Origin: Ceriagrion tenellum
Taxonomy: Eukaryota > Arthropoda > Insecta > Odonata > Coenagrionidae
Assembly (NCBI GenBank): GCA_963169105.1
Contig: OY720637.1
Location: forward strand, 29,507,925-29,571,924
Length of the DNA stretch: 64,000 nucleotides
Reading direction: 5' to 3'
Shown here: positions 22,661 through 33,629 of the stretch, piece after piece
Layout of the letters: each line of letters starts with the position of its first letter
Numbering within the stretch: the first letter of the stretch is position 1
Notes under the pieces: model-generated
The model's database searches: none
Seen by the model: only the letters and a program-made list of their open reading frames with translations
What the model was told of the DNA's origin: nothing
Made by a program: the position numbers and the translations under genes

Positions 22661-23015
22661 CTTCATCATCATCTGACACTAAAGGGTATGCCATTTCTCT
22701 CTTGTCTCACTTATCTTTCCATCTGTGCTTCCTTCAGGCTAGCTAAACTCCATCACATGCTCCATATTCTTGAATAAAGGAGCTCGGGATATCCTCTTGT
22801 ATCTTTCCGACAACTTTTCCATCAGATATATTTTTTAAGGTATTGATTTAAGGTATCCTTAGAACATGTCCAATCAGTTTTTCCGTTCTTAGTCTTATTG
22901 TTCTCAATAACGATCCATTTTCTCTCACTTCGTCTAACACATTTTTATTACTTTTTCATTTTACCCAGCTTATTTTCATCAGTTCCTTCCAAATCCGCTG
23001 CTCCGTCGCGTCAAG
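22661..23015 (-). mobile_element. degenerate LINE C-terminal fragment (family B-like)
   Basis: Minus-strand pieces in shifting frames read ELMKISWVK, NKNVLDEVRENGSLLRTIRL, RTEKLIGHVLR and ISDGKVVGK. They follow the non-LTR RT tail pattern (MLKIKW, N.EVL..V.E...L..TI..R...IGH.LR). Several frameshifts and stops separate the pieces, so this is an old relic. It has the same architecture as family B but is too diverged to assign firmly. Confidence 0.65.
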
Positions 23016-23590
23016 CTTGTTTATTTCTCGTGGTTTTTGTTTGCTGTTTGCTCTGCCTTTTGTTTTTACCGCAGCTGTTATGTTGTATCATAACATGGGG
23101 AAAAAATGACGATTTGAACTTATCCATGCGGAAGTTTAGTGCCCTAATTTTATGCTCATTATCATATCCGCAGTGGTGTGTCTAGGTTCGCAAATTAATT
23201 TTATTGCCGTAAGGAGGTAGATATGCTTTTAATTTACTGGAAGCGTTTAATCTAACTTTTAAGGGACAGTCTGGTTATGATTCACACCCTGGTTGTTGTA
23301 TCAGAGGTGATGCACAGGTGAAATTATCAAAAGTGGCATGTCTTACCCATCTTCGTTGCGCACATTTTTTCATTAAAATTTAATAATAATAATTAAAATG
23401 TTTTGTTCTAGGACTAGTGTCCCATGGAACAATATACCTACATTGTAGCTTGTTAGAATTGGGTGCTGTTACAAATAAAAAAGGCGAGATCAGACAATAC
23501 ACTAAAAACTATATCGTTTTCAGAAATAGAGATGTCCTCAGATTGTAGGATTATATATCAATATATGTATTGATTTAAATATGTACTAAT
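23016..23590. other. non-genic AT-rich DNA
   Basis: No gene or repeat recognised. A short AATAATAATTAA tract lies near 23380. Confidence 0.5.
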
Positions 23591-24000
23591 TTACATAGAT
23601 TGGGATATGGTATGTCCTTGTATACCATTATAAACACATGAATATTCATACAATAGTATGCATATATTCACATGCGAAATATAGAAATGTGAATATGTAT
23701 ATACAAAAATACATGTACACACATGTACGAAATATACGAAGATACACATATAATTATACGTCGGACAATAGATAAGACAAATCATTTTTCCACGCTGATT
23801 CGCCCAAATTTTTTTATACAAGTGAGCTGACATGAGCCTTTTAAACTGGTAAGTATTTTTTGCATTGACAATTTGGTCAGGGATATCATGCCAAATTCTC
23901 ATTACTGTATTTGATGGTGATTGCTGGAATGAGTTTGTTCTACATTAAGATATTTTGAAGCGTCTTCGTGCCCTAAAAACCCTGTCGGAATAATTTAAGT
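23591..24000 (-). mobile_element. LINE C-terminal relic (WHDIP type)
   Basis: The minus-strand frame at 23591-23902 starts MRIWHDIPDQIVNAKNTYQF, then KRLMSAHLYKK. This matches the end of many non-LTR RTs (x-W-N-x-L-P-x-x-I ... F-K-x-x-L-x-x-x-L). The following residues are an AT-rich readthrough full of Y, C and I. Bases to ~24000 probably belong to the same relic in another frame. It is a different family from A, B and C. Confidence 0.55.
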
Positions 24001-24915
24001 TGACAATTATTAATTCATATCAACAATCAGGAGCCTTGCTTGACAATAGATTGAACATAAAAATAGAGAATTGTCATTTTTTCGGTCTTTGAGTTTTGCC
24101 CACTAAATGTTTAAGTAATAAGGCGTAATGCGTTCGTGCACTGTCACATTAAGTATAAATCTTAAACCAGCATTTAACAAGGTTTGCATTTCATTGTGCA
24201 TTTCATTAGTTAAATCAGACATTACCAGTGAGTAGAGAAAAGAAAGTGGAGAATGTAGAGAGAAGGCCGCAGAAAAATAGAGGTTGTAAGACGAGGAAAG
24301 AAGGAATTGAACTGAGAGATGTAGAAAATGAGTATTCGGATGAATGGGAGAGAGGGAGAGAGAGAGGCCAAAAGGAATGGGATAGAGGGCCAAGTTTATT
24401 GGTTCCCATGTGAAAAAAATCTCTGGGGGGAGGGATAGAGAGAGAGAGAGAGAGAGGAAATATATTTCGAGAGGAACTTTATGGATATGGCCCGGCAGGA
24501 CGGACATAAAGGAGCCCTAAATGATGGTGGGTGATTTACTAAGGAGCATTAGTTAGGAAAAACTATAAAACTGACAATCGTGGATTATCGCCGACGTTTG
24601 TGCCTACATTGTGTATGAATTCGTTGTTAAGGTGCACTTAAGAAAAGTAGTAGATCTTTGCCCATATGTCATAAGACGTTAACGAAATATTTCAATCTTC
24701 CAGACTGTGAGGATTGATTGTTATGTCGTAGAAAAATTAAATCAAGTCATCGGCATGGATATTTCGTGAAAGAAGAATCTCCCTTTCATTACTTGCATAT
24801 GTTGGTACTATTGATCTTTATTTACGTCGACCCTTTTTGACTGTGCGTTGCTTTTTATTTTACTGCCAAGCATTCATTATACGTTTATATCCTTGGCATT
24901 CATCATTATCTTCTC
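24001..24915. other. non-genic DNA with purine-rich tract
   Basis: About 24230-24470 is strongly purine-rich on the plus strand and includes (GA)n runs near 24350-24366 and 24437-24458. The ORFs here, L/S/P-rich on the minus strand and E/R/K-rich on the plus strand, are products of that composition. No gene recognised. Confidence 0.55.
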
Positions 24916-25072
24916 TAGGATTTAAATCGGAGCCTATCTCTTTCTAGAACTATTTATCCGAAGTAGACTTTACGTAACTTTCTACCGATTATTTTCCCGT
25001 TTCCGCTTCGAAAGCCTATCCGATTGAAAACGAAAATAAATTTCGAATCGCAATCGATGAGTTGCGTATCGT
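24916..25072 (+). repeat. left arm of a ~155-bp inverted repeat pair
   Basis: CTAGGATTTAAATCGGAGCC, TTTACGTAACTTTCTACCGA, GCTTCGAAAGCCTATCCG and CGCAATCGATGAGTTGC recur inverted and diverged at 26514-26665. The arms are ~1.45 kb apart. They are best read as two copies of a short dispersed element in opposite orientation. Confidence 0.75.
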
Positions 25073-26180
25073 ATGTGCTTTAAGTGGTAAATGAGGAGTT
25101 GTATATATAAGTGTACATTTTGTCCTCGAGTTGTTGTATTACAACTTAGATTTTATCGCCATTTATACTTCCGAATCCAAAATCACGGCCGTCAGTGTCT
25201 CGATTAACGGTACTCATTGAAACGCAAATTTTCATTCTTTTCTTTGATGTAGAAATCGCTCACGTCTGGGTAGATTTTCTATGCCCCCGTCATGAATACA
25301 CAGCTGCGATCTCCGGGAAGGAAGTCCATGTTGGTACATTTTGACAGATATGTATTTCCATACAATGGCTCCCGAGTCATAAATTATCCTTGGTAGGAGG
25401 AGCTGCCGTTTGTTTGTTTCCTTCTCATCTCACCTCGTGGTCCCAACAAACTCGTCTCCTCTGGCAATAAGGGAGTTAACCCCGGCAAAACAGCTAACGC
25501 GTTAAAACTAGATCATGGAGGTATGCGGTCGACTTTGTATCGGGTAGGGTAAACTGGGTAAGAGGAATGGGGCCGTTGTGGACTATCGGGGGTTGGAAGG
25601 GAGTAAGAGCCCAAAATTTTTCGTGCATCGCCCGGCTTTTACGAGCGTTTGGGGGCGGAGGGGCCCACTAGGGGGGGTGGAGGGGGCATGGGTGGCGTTC
25701 CCTTCGGGGGGCCTGAGGCTTCTCGGATGAGTGGAACTAATAATGACCAGCGGGGGAGAGTTGAACAGTGGCCCTCTTTCAGAGAGCGCCTTTCCCCGCG
25801 TTCAAGTAGTCTCTCCACTCCCCCGCCTCTAGCCCCCTTCCAATCCGCCCCATCCGTTCCCATGGTGACCAACGGTTCTCTCGGCTGCCCGATGCAAACT
25901 CCCACGCACTCCTCTCTCCTCAGTAACAGCATAACGGGCGGCGGACCTTTCTAAGCCGTTCGCTCGTTCGAGTCCTTTTGGTCTGTTGGAAGACCTGACT
26001 TACGGATATATTTTAGCCATTAGGAAGTTCCCCATGACTATGTGAGTCACAATAAATAATTTATTCCAACTTTTTGTGTGATCAGTTAAAATAATTCTAC
26101 TTTCACTAATAAGATGAAATAGCTATTTAAAACTGAATTATAGGTATATTATATTTAAGGTAAGGTATACACTATATTCG
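25073..26180. other. non-genic DNA with a GC-rich patch
   Basis: About 25540-25960 is GC-rich. ORFs of 97 codons (-) and 101 codons (+) occupy the same bases in opposite orientation and have no motif. Confidence 0.5.
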
Positions 26181-26300
26181 TATGCTGAGGCGAAAAAGGA
26201 TATACTAGAGGGAGATAGGCCACGGTTGGTGTAGAAAACCGGGAGAAGATTCCCTGAAATTAAAAAAAAACCTACCTTTACCGGTAGAATACTTTAAATG
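26181..26300 (+). mobile_element. LINE family A, short 3' fragment
   Basis: TATGCTGAGGCGAAAAAGGA (YAEAKKDI), then GAGGGAGATAGGCCACG, AAAACCGGGAGAAGATTC and the terminal CTACCTTTACCGGTAG hairpin. Only the last ~110 bases of the element are present. Confidence 0.85.
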
Positions 26301-26339
26301 AAAATACATATACAGAACATTCCACGAATGTATTTCTAT

Positions 26340-26513
26340 AAAATCTCTTTTTACAGAGAAAGCAATATGGGGACGATAGGTTGCTCAAGACTACGACAGA
26401 GGGAAGGGTGTTGGGCAAGCGGGGAGGGGAAGAAAGAGAATAGGTTTCCTGGACGGGATGACGATGGGTAGAACGTATTCAGAGGCGAAAAAGGAAATAC
26501 TAGGAAGGGTAAA
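26340..26513 (+). mobile_element. LINE family A fragment, 5' part of an interrupted copy
   Basis: Contains GGTTGCTCAAGACTACGACA, GGGCAAGCGGGGAGGGG, AGAGAATAGGTTTCCTGGAC and TTCAGAGGCGAAAAAGG, encoding the GKRG..KRIGF.DGM segment with a frame disturbance. It breaks off at ATACTAGG, where the inverted-repeat arm at 26514 begins, and resumes at about 26660. Confidence 0.8.
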
Positions 26514-26665
26514 TAGCATGCAACTTATCGATTGCGAATAAAAAAGTCGTTTCATTTTCAATCGTATAGGATTTCGAAGCGGGAACGGGAAAGTAATCGG
26601 TAGAGAGTTACGTAAAGCCTACTTTAGAGGATCCGTTCTACTGTGAGATACGTTCCGATTTAAAT
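26514..26665 (-). repeat. right arm of the inverted repeat pair, inserted in LINE A
   Basis: An inverted, diverged copy of 24916-25072 (GCAACTTATCGATTGCGAAT, TCGGTAGAGAGTTACGTAAA, CCGATTTAAATCCTAG). It lies exactly between two pieces of one family A copy, with CTAGG / CTAGAGG at the two junctions, so it behaves as an inserted mobile element rather than a segmental inversion. Confidence 0.7.
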
Positions 26666-26752
26666 CCTAGAGGGCTTTGAAATGCAGAAAATCGGGGGGA
26701 GTTACTTTGACTTTCTAAAAACCTACCTTTACTGGTAATATACTTAAAGATG
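26655..26752 (+). mobile_element. LINE family A 3' tail, resumed
   Basis: After the insertion the copy continues CTAGAGGGCTTTGAAATG, AGAAAATCGGGGGGAG and CTACCTTTACTGGTAATATAC, which equals the family 3' UTR with a substitution in the hairpin loop. Confidence 0.8.
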
Positions 26753-27226
26753 ACCCAGAATGCTGAATTCGAGTGAATGAAGGCCTAATATTTCGCCAGA
26801 GTTCTTTACGCATAAAGGTGTACTGCCGAGAACCATGAGTGATCGAAACATTTAAGGATCCCTGACCACCAGGGTTACCAAAATTGAGCGGTGGAAGGTC
26901 AGGTCAACGCATCATATCTGGTAAATCATACCGGACTCAGGGTTCTGGGGGGTTCCTCCTGCCTCCGGCCCAAAGGTGGTGGGGTCCGGGAAACTATTTT
27001 GAAAATTTAGCCTCTATTAAATGCAGTTTTTCACTTTGCACACAAATATTCCGCTTCTGAAAGTCTCTTTGGACTCTACAATACAACTCTATGCGTTTTT
27101 ACATTATAGAGGATACGTTTTTATACGTGGTTTTATTTATTGTGACATAGAGCAATGGAGCATGTACTCACATGACTAAATAGCTACGTATTTAGCGCGA
27201 TGAACTACAAATAATGTGTGAGAAAG
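26753..27226. other. non-genic DNA
   Basis: No gene recognised. A short GC-rich stretch (26930-26990) contains TCCTGCCTCCGGCCC. No repeat partner seen. Confidence 0.5.
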
Positions 27227-27690
27227 CCCTGCTAAAAATTCCTTAGAAGCTGTTCTGTAGAACGTAAGGAATTTTACAGAAATTGACTCTTTTTCTTCAG
27301 AACTAGTTCCTTTTCTAAGGATCTGTACGGAACATGAGAGCCTGACTCTACAGAACATATATTCTGTAGAGTTATTTTCTGCAGAGCAAAATAACTCCTT
27401 ACCAGCTGTTCCGTAGAACATCAGCAACTCTACGGAAATATGTGAGGTTTCCGTTGACCCAGCTCCTTTTCTAAGGACCTATATGGAGAGTCGTAGGGAA
27501 TTCCACAGAACGTCCTAAGAAAATCTGCAGAACGTGCTGAGGTATTCTGCAGAACATCCTAAGGTATGCTGCAGAACGTCGTGGGCAATTCCGTAAAATG
27601 GCGTTTCAATACTTTAAGGAATATGTTCAGAACTTTTTAAGAAATTTGTAAAAGTATTTTAAGGAAACTGTTCAGAATTTTTTAGCAGGG
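27227..27690 (+). mobile_element. TIR element with GTTCTGCAGAAC repeats, copy 1
   Basis: The ends CCCTGCTAAAAATTCC and GAATTTTTTAGCAGGG are inverted repeats. The interior is built from variants of TTCTGYAGAAC joined to TAAGGA, with about four 22-bp tandem units (CTGCAGAACGTCCTAAGGAA type) at 27505-27600. A second copy lies at 51153-51606. No transposase frame exists, so it is a non-autonomous element of unassigned superfamily. Confidence 0.82.
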
Positions 27691-27789
27691 AGGGTAGCGA
27701 CATCTGATTAGGACAACGAAGTAAAAACAGGTGAGTACTGGAACTTTGAACTTTCATGACTATGGCGCTCCACCTACATTATAGGGCTT

Positions 27790-27860
27790 CGTATTTCCCG
27801 GCCCTCTCTGACATTCGATAAAACCTACCTTAACCGGTAAAATACTTATAAAAATTGCGC
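27790..27860 (+). repeat. LINE family A 3' tail only
   Basis: CTCTCTGACATTCGATAAAA then CCTACCTTAACCGGTAAAATACTT matches the last ~50 bases of family A and the start of its A-rich tail. Nothing of the coding part remains. Confidence 0.8.
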
Positions 27861-27964
27861 ATATTTGTGAGATTTCACCTCCGGACAAATTTTAGTAGGT
27901 CTTTGTATATGTATCGGTTGCCGTAGTTACATTAACTTAATATGGTATTGTGCAATGCACGTTT

Positions 27965-28025
27965 GTGATGACGCACCAACTGCCACACACCCTAGAGTTG
28001 GTTCGGAGGGTATTTTGTAGATCTT
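27965..28025 (+). repeat. LINE family C 3' tail fragment
   Basis: CAACTGCCACACACCCTAG, then GAGGGTATTTTGTAGAT, parallels the complement of the CCCTGCGAGCCACC...GTGTGTGGCAGGGGG block and the start of the GTAGAT tail. Confidence 0.55.
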
Positions 28026-28164
28026 TCAATTTTACATGTCATGAAATGCCAAGGGATTGTAAATATAACATTACGTATTCCGTCTTTAGATGTGATGCGA
28101 TGTAGAGATATATGGGATTCAATAGCGATATCTCGCAACTTTTGCCCTAAGCTTATTGATGGAA

Positions 28165-28285
28165 TAGGATATGCAAGAGTAAGGATGTACTAGAGCGAGA
28201 TAGGCCCCTGAAGCTGTATAAAACCGGGATCAGTTTCTCTGAAATTCAACGAAACCTACCTTAACCGGTAGAATGCTTTTTAAGA
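28165..28285 (+). mobile_element. LINE family A short 3' fragment
   Basis: AAGGATGTACTAGAGCGAGA, TAGGCCCCTGAAGCTGTA, AAACCGGGATCAGTTTCTC and CTACCTTAACCGGTAGAATG follow the family A end. The copy is about 110 bases long, with a T-to-A change in the hairpin loop shared with 27790 and 32790. Confidence 0.82.
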
Positions 28286-28960
28286 AATATCTCTCGGCTC
28301 TTGACTCGCCCTATGAGCTGAGTAGGTCCGAGCCCTACTCAGAGCTCAATATTATATTTTTTTAACCATTTTAATTGCACGCAAATCGGGAATATCGGCG
28401 TTCGGACAAGCATTATTTCGGTATGCGGGACACCCGGTCAAAAATCTGGACAGTCCCGACGGAATCGGGACAGTTGGCAACCTTGCCTAGTACCCTTCGC
28501 TGATATTCATTCGCATTGGCCGGGTAGCGTAGTAGGTCCCTTGTGTTTACCACTCCTGGGTATTGCTCCTGCACTTCCCCCTCTCCCCCCTTTCCGACCA
28601 TTTTGCCCGCATCTATTTCCAAATGGGAGTCGCTTAGTTGGCTTGGTGGCCGACCGTCCTTGCGTGAGGTCACCCGGTTGCAAGGCCGTGAGGAGTCAAC
28701 TTGGACGAAACAGATGGGCAGTTTGGGCATTATGGCAGACAGGCTGAGGGCGGATTCCAGGGCCGAGGTCGCGGAATTGTCAGAATTCAAGGTACTTCTT
28801 TTATTGAGTTGCTCCTGTCGTCTTTGAAGGTCTCGATTTTCGATTACTTCTCATCGATTGATTTTTGATAGATCTTCTGTTTTCCAATTTTTGTCGTAAA
28901 ATGATTTAAATTTTCCCCCGAAATATACACAAACTTGCGTATCGATCAATTCCTTTGTAA
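28286..28960. other. non-genic DNA with short palindromes and GC patch
   Basis: GAGCTGAGTAGGTCC...CTACTCAGAGCTC near 28315-28350 can fold. GGACAGTCCCGACGGAATCG followed by GGACAG near 28450-28470 resembles the termini of dispersed insect repeats, but no partner is seen here. About 28510-28800 is GC-rich, with opposing ORFs and no motif. Confidence 0.45.
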
Positions 28961-29522
28961 TTAAGTAGTCCTAGCGAAATATCATTTTACTTAGAAATCA
29001 ATGAATTTGGTCTCATTTTAAAGAAAAATATCTCATCTATCCAATGACACCAAAAATACTACCCCTTACCATATTACTTGCGGAGATATTTGCCAAAATA
29101 TTCCAGCCATTTTACATGGGAAATATTACGTGTATGCACTCCAGAGAGACATTATTTACAAAATGAGGTATTTCTAGGTCTTAGATGTCGTAAAAAAACT
29201 AACAGTGTGTACTTTGTATGTTTTCTCAACTATATTTGAAAATTAATCATATCATCACCGCAGTATGGTTTTTGGGTATCACAAAAAACCTTCCGTTTTG
29301 AAGGAGTTTCAAACGCACCGCGCGAAAAATTGAGTCAAGTTAAAGACTCCTTAAATATTTTCATTTAATTACTTACAATTTCTGTCACATAAAACTATAT
29401 AATTTCACCATTAATAATGCAATATTTAATTGATGTGTCCTACAGCTGGTGTAATTAAAACGTATAATTCGTTTATGGTCTCTATTCTGACTAGGGAACT
29501 ATCTCGCTCGGACTACCTCAAA
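28961..29522 (-). mobile_element. TTAA-flanked TIR element, copy 2 (inverted)
   Basis: Starts TTAAGTAGTCCTAGCGAAAT and ends ATCTCGCTCGGACTACCTCAA. It is the reverse complement of 16056-16619 in internal landmarks: GGTCTCATTTTAAAG, ACTCCAGAGAGACATTATTT, AAAACCTTCCGTTTTGAAGG, CCGCGCGAAAAA, GTGTCCTACAGCTGGTG. TTAA is present at the left edge and TCAA at the right. Non-coding. Confidence 0.82.
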
Positions 29523-30768
29523 GTATGTCCCGACATATTTGGACACGGTTTTCAGCGGATTGGATGTGGAAATTGATTTCGAGTTGGAAAACAAGGAGAG
29601 TCAACTACTTGGTAATTTTTGAAGACAGTTCTTTTCCCGAGAATCTCGCGTTTGTGCGCATTCTGTCCATAAATTCTGCCCTTGTACCGAATTACTGGCG
29701 AGTCTCCTCGAGCGTTGCTGGGCGGCGCGAATTACCGTGAAGGTTGGCCCGTGACCCCCGCGCTCACACATGCCTTCCGACCGCTCGGGGAGAAGTCACG
29801 TTCACATGCTCAGTCTTGTGCCCTTTTTTTATCCCTGGACGTGGAAAAAAAGAGAGAGGAAATGGGCGCGGCACGTAAGTAAAGCCAATTGTTTCAGGAA
29901 GTCCCTCGCAGTTAGAGCCGGACAGGTTGAGGGATCGCTGACAGGAGTGGGGTGGCTGGGGGGTTTAGTAGTTCGAGGGGTTGTCACCGAGGGAGCGGGC
30001 GACCTGACGCCGAACTCCGGGGGAATTGTGGGAAGGATGGCGGGGGAGCAGAATGGATAGGAAAAAAACCGCTCTCGGTTTTGGAAGCAGGTCGATATAT
30101 ATTGTTTGCGGCGAGCGGATTCAGTGTGCGGGTACGAGTCTACGCTTTATTCATCTCTCCCTATTTTTTATTTGGATTTATTTTTGGGGCAAAAAAAGAC
30201 TCGCAAAATGAGCCGCAGGATTGTGTTTTTCCTTTTTTTTTTCAATTATATTTGTACAAGCGTGATGCGCCCGCTCCCAGCGGGCTTCCCCCGCTCTTTT
30301 CAATTCAGGTCCATAGAGGGATAGGCGCGTTTCTAATTTTAAAATGTAGAAAAAAAAAGGCAGGGTCTTATGTACAAATTTAATTGGAATGTTCATGTAC
30401 AAATTGAGGTCAGAGGACCTCTTTAAACACAACATTGGAAGAAATTGCACTATCCTCTGTTAATACTTGTAAACACCAAGGTTAGACGCACATGATGACT
30501 CATACTTACGTATCAACAGGAGACTTGAATGTGGAATCAGCCGCATTTTGATAAAAGTTATTTAAAGAATGCGAGATATTGTTGCAAATGAACAAATGTA
30601 TCAGTTTGTGCGCCGTTAACGTCAGGAATATTTACCGGTTTACCTCTCGAACATTCCACCATAACCAAGACACGAAAACAAAGAAAAGAGGGTGCCAGAG
30701 AAAGAGAGACAGAAAATGGTTCGCCATAGACTGAGTACGTGTTGAGTCCAAGACCTTTCTGTGTTAAC
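29523..30768. other. non-genic DNA with GC-rich patch
   Basis: About 29690-30060 is GC-rich. A series of overlapping plus-strand ORFs (71, 66, 96, 143, 61 and 72 codons) runs through it in all frames without motif. The longest (29952-30383) ends in low-complexity AT-rich sequence. No gene recognised. Confidence 0.5.
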
Positions 30769-30851
30769 TTGAAATAATATGTTGAAAGCGCGTTATATTG
30801 CAAAAAAATATAATGTTGAAAGCGCGTTATATTGCAAAAAATATAATAATA
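30769..30851. repeat. tandem duplication (~35-bp unit)
   Basis: AATGTTGAAAGCGCGTTATA, then TTGCAAAAAAATATA, occurs twice back to back (start near 30779 and again near 30812), the second copy one A shorter. A recent slippage or duplication event. Confidence 0.85.
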
Positions 30852-32790
30852 TGTATCTGAAACTAAATTGGTATCAATTAAATATCCTGAAATAAAGGTT
30901 TGCTCTGCACCATGGAGCAAGTGCGTGACGTCAAGATGGCGGATCGCCTCATCCCCTAAGAGAAATATCAAGGGCCATTTTTTAAAACCAATTTTAGGAA
31001 ACAATAGCAATATTTAGGAAGTAAGATATGCCGTCGCATGTTCTCTGATAAATTCTGTGCATTTTGGTACCTCATTTGTAGAGTTTGGTTGCGTATAAGT
31101 TGAGAAAAAGGTATCTATACAGTAGAAATAATATAGGAGATCTTTTCATTTCATCCTTTCATCATTAACCAGAAGTGTACAAAATGAATTTCCCAGCGGA
31201 TCTTTATTTTCGTTTCATCGTTGTTTGCCTTTTTACACTGCTGCATCCGTCAGGCAGATCCATTTATATTTTTTTGGCGGTTATTCATCTCGTCATTCCG
31301 CATTTTATTGTGGGGTTCAAAATTAACATTGAGGTGATTCACAATCACTGTTTATTTATCAATTATTTTAAAATACTTCCGTATTTATAGCTCCCTCCGC
31401 TTTTGTTGGAGTGAGCTTTCTCCTGTTTTCATTATCGTGCACCATCAAAAGGTCTTCAACTCATTTTAGCCGTTTTTTTATGAAAAGGGATAAGTTATTA
31501 TTAATAAATTTTATTGCGAAATTAGCCCCTACCATACATTTCTCCATTAGGTAACGTTTCATTTCGCCATATTTTTTACCAATGCCACAATTCCATAACC
31601 CTCATAACAATATGATCCTCTCTGTTTGACCAAAGAACTTCGCTATACGCCTTTCCGTGTCAGCACACCCATTTTGCTGTCGGGTCACTGTTGACGGGAT
31701 AACTATTTTGTTTCGATAACAACGCGACAGAATGAAACCATGGCCGACTTCATTTTTATGACTCCTGAAAAATGCTTTATTTTGAAAAAATTGGACTAAC
31801 GAACTGCAACAAACTGTGTAAAACCTTCGAATTCCACTTTGAGTTGTCCGGTCTATTTGTGCTTTGTTCTCTGTCCTCGTCTTTCTGGGAAATGAGTGAA
31901 GAAGTTTCTATTCGTCCATTTTGGACTAAAAGTATGGGTTGTCAGGACATCCAACATCATTGGTACGGTTTTTTAGCGTTTTCCTTGCAAGTCCAATGTG
32001 TAAAAAAGTGAGCATTCGGTGAAAATTCGTCGGAATTATGACGTGGGTGAAAATTTACGTGTTCATTTATCTTTGGTTGTCCTCTGCTTGTGTTTAATCT
32101 TTTGAACGTTTTTTACTCTTGAGATTTCGCGTCCGTAAGAACCTCAATTGTCTCATTACCCTGTGGAACCCTCAATGTAGTGTTGTTTCACAGAGGTTTT
32201 GGGTTACATTAGCGACGGTGATAATGTGAAAGGGAGGTTTTTTTTTCATGGTTGATGTCTCTCAATTACGGTGTCCCTCCGAATTTGTATCGCATATATT
32301 CCCCCGTCCCTCCTTCGTATCCTCTTCCCTACTTATTCTTTTCACGCATCCTAATTCACCCTTTTACGCTTCCCTGAACCCTTAAAGGAACCCCTTTTCC
32401 ATATGTCTCTTCTATTCGCACTCACTCGCGGGGGGGCCGACGCCTCACCACCCACCCACGACCCGCATCAATGCCTCTCCTTCCTGCTTCTCCCCTGCGT
32501 CGCACGGTGGCAGCACTGGTGAAGGGCGGGATGGATACAGGAAGCCTTCAGTTCCGCTAGGGTTGGCGCATAGAGAGAGACTGAAAAAAGGAGGAACGGG
32601 AGAAGTGGGAATGGGTTGGATATACAAGGGGGAATGCAGTGGAAGGGGGCGTATTCCAACTCGCCAGCAAAATGATTGAAGCAGACGCGATCGCGCATTA
32701 TCCTCCAATTCGTGTTTTGCGAGTAAAAGAGTCGACAAATTACGATTCTATGCTGGTCAATAAATGTTCATTGCTACTTTTTTTCTGTCT
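30852..32790. other. non-genic DNA with GC-rich patch
   Basis: No gene recognised. About 32250-32740 is GC-richer and holds two overlapping minus-strand ORFs (97 and 76 codons) in different frames with no motif. The rest is AT-rich unique DNA. Confidence 0.5.
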
Positions 32791-32794
32791 TTTT

Positions 32795-32966
32795 TTAAGA
32801 ATTCTACCGGTGAAGGGGAAGAGGAGAAAAGAGAATAGGTTTCCTGTACAGGATGAAGAAGAGCAGATCGTATGCTGAGGCGTAAAAGGATATACTGGAA
32901 GAGTAGAAAACCGAGAAGAGATTCTCTGACATTCAGCAACACCTTCCTTAACCGGTATAATACTTC
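32795..32966 (+). mobile_element. LINE family A fragment
   Basis: GGGGAAGAGGAGAAAAGAGA, AGATCGTATGCTGAGGCG, AAAACCGAGAAGAGATTCTC and CTTCCTTAACCGGTATAATAC. Coding remnant KRIGF..DEEEQIVC is shifted out of the family frame. It meets the inverted copy at 32979 tail to tail. Confidence 0.82.
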
Positions 32967-32978
32967 TAAAAAAGCTAT

Positions 32979-33215
32979 GACGGTAGGTTTTGATGAAGGT
33001 CAGAGAATCTTCTCCCGGTTTTCTACACTTTCATGGCCCACTCTAGTATTTCCTTTTTCGCCTCGGCATACGACCTACCCTTCTTCATCGCGTCCATGAA
33101 ACCTATTTTCTTTCTTCCTCTTCCCCGCTTTTCCAACATCCTTCCCTCTATCACTTTCACGAGCTACCCATTATTATGTTCTCCAGCCACCTACACTGCT
33201 TATCCCGGATTTATT
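32979..33215 (-). mobile_element. LINE family A fragment, inverted, tail to tail with its neighbour
   Basis: The complement of family A: GGTAGGTTTTGATGAAGGTC, TCTTCTCCCGGTTTTC, TCGCCTCGGCATACGACC, CTTCATCGCGTCCATGAAAC and TCTTCCTCTTCCCCGC, then the DGLL-coding stretch. Its 3' end starts ~12 bases after the 3' end of 32795-32966. Confidence 0.85.
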
Positions 33216-33629
33216 CAGAAGTATCTTTTCTATGTGACCTTTTTTGTGAGGCAGTTGGTTGAAAGGAAGGACAGCGTGCAAGTTTTCCTAACTTGCCCTC
33301 AAAGCGGCTTTCCCAACTTAAGCTAATAGAGCGATCTCAATTGAGTATTTTCCTAGCTTTTTTTTTGACCGAGTTTACGATCCATACAGCGCCTCGATAT
33401 ACACACTATGTTAGTTTGTTTTCTTTTCTCCTTTTTCTTCTTAGCCTTTTGATGAGTTTCTGTTAGACAATTGATTAAAAGGAAATGGAATATACAGTTT
33501 TTCTTGACTTGTGCTCTGTGCGATTTTCTCAACCTTAGCTGATTGAACGTTCTATGTTAGAACAATCTGTTGACAGATTCCTACGATTATTTTCAATGAA
33601 AAGGAACAGGTTTTTTTCATGTGGCTATC
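33216..33629. other. non-genic DNA with a weak internal duplication
   Basis: Two diverged stretches (near 33240-33345 and 33450-33560) share the order GTTGAAAGGAA / GATTAAAAGGAA, TTCCTAACTTG / TTCTTGACTTG and AACTTAAGCTAATAGAGCG / CCTTAGCTGATTGAACG. This suggests an old tandem duplication. No gene. Confidence 0.4.

Noticed and set aside
29952..30383. 143-codon plus ORF
   Set aside because: Overlaps ORFs in the other frames of a GC-rich patch and ends in T-rich low complexity; no motif or splice evidence.
30558..31010. 150-codon minus ORF
   Set aside because: No recognisable domain; it runs across the tandem 35-bp duplication at 30769-30851 and AT-rich DNA, and has no supporting context.
33216..33629. 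Segmental gene duplication near 33.3 kb
   Set aside because: The similarity is weak and the sequence non-coding; recorded only as a possible old duplication.
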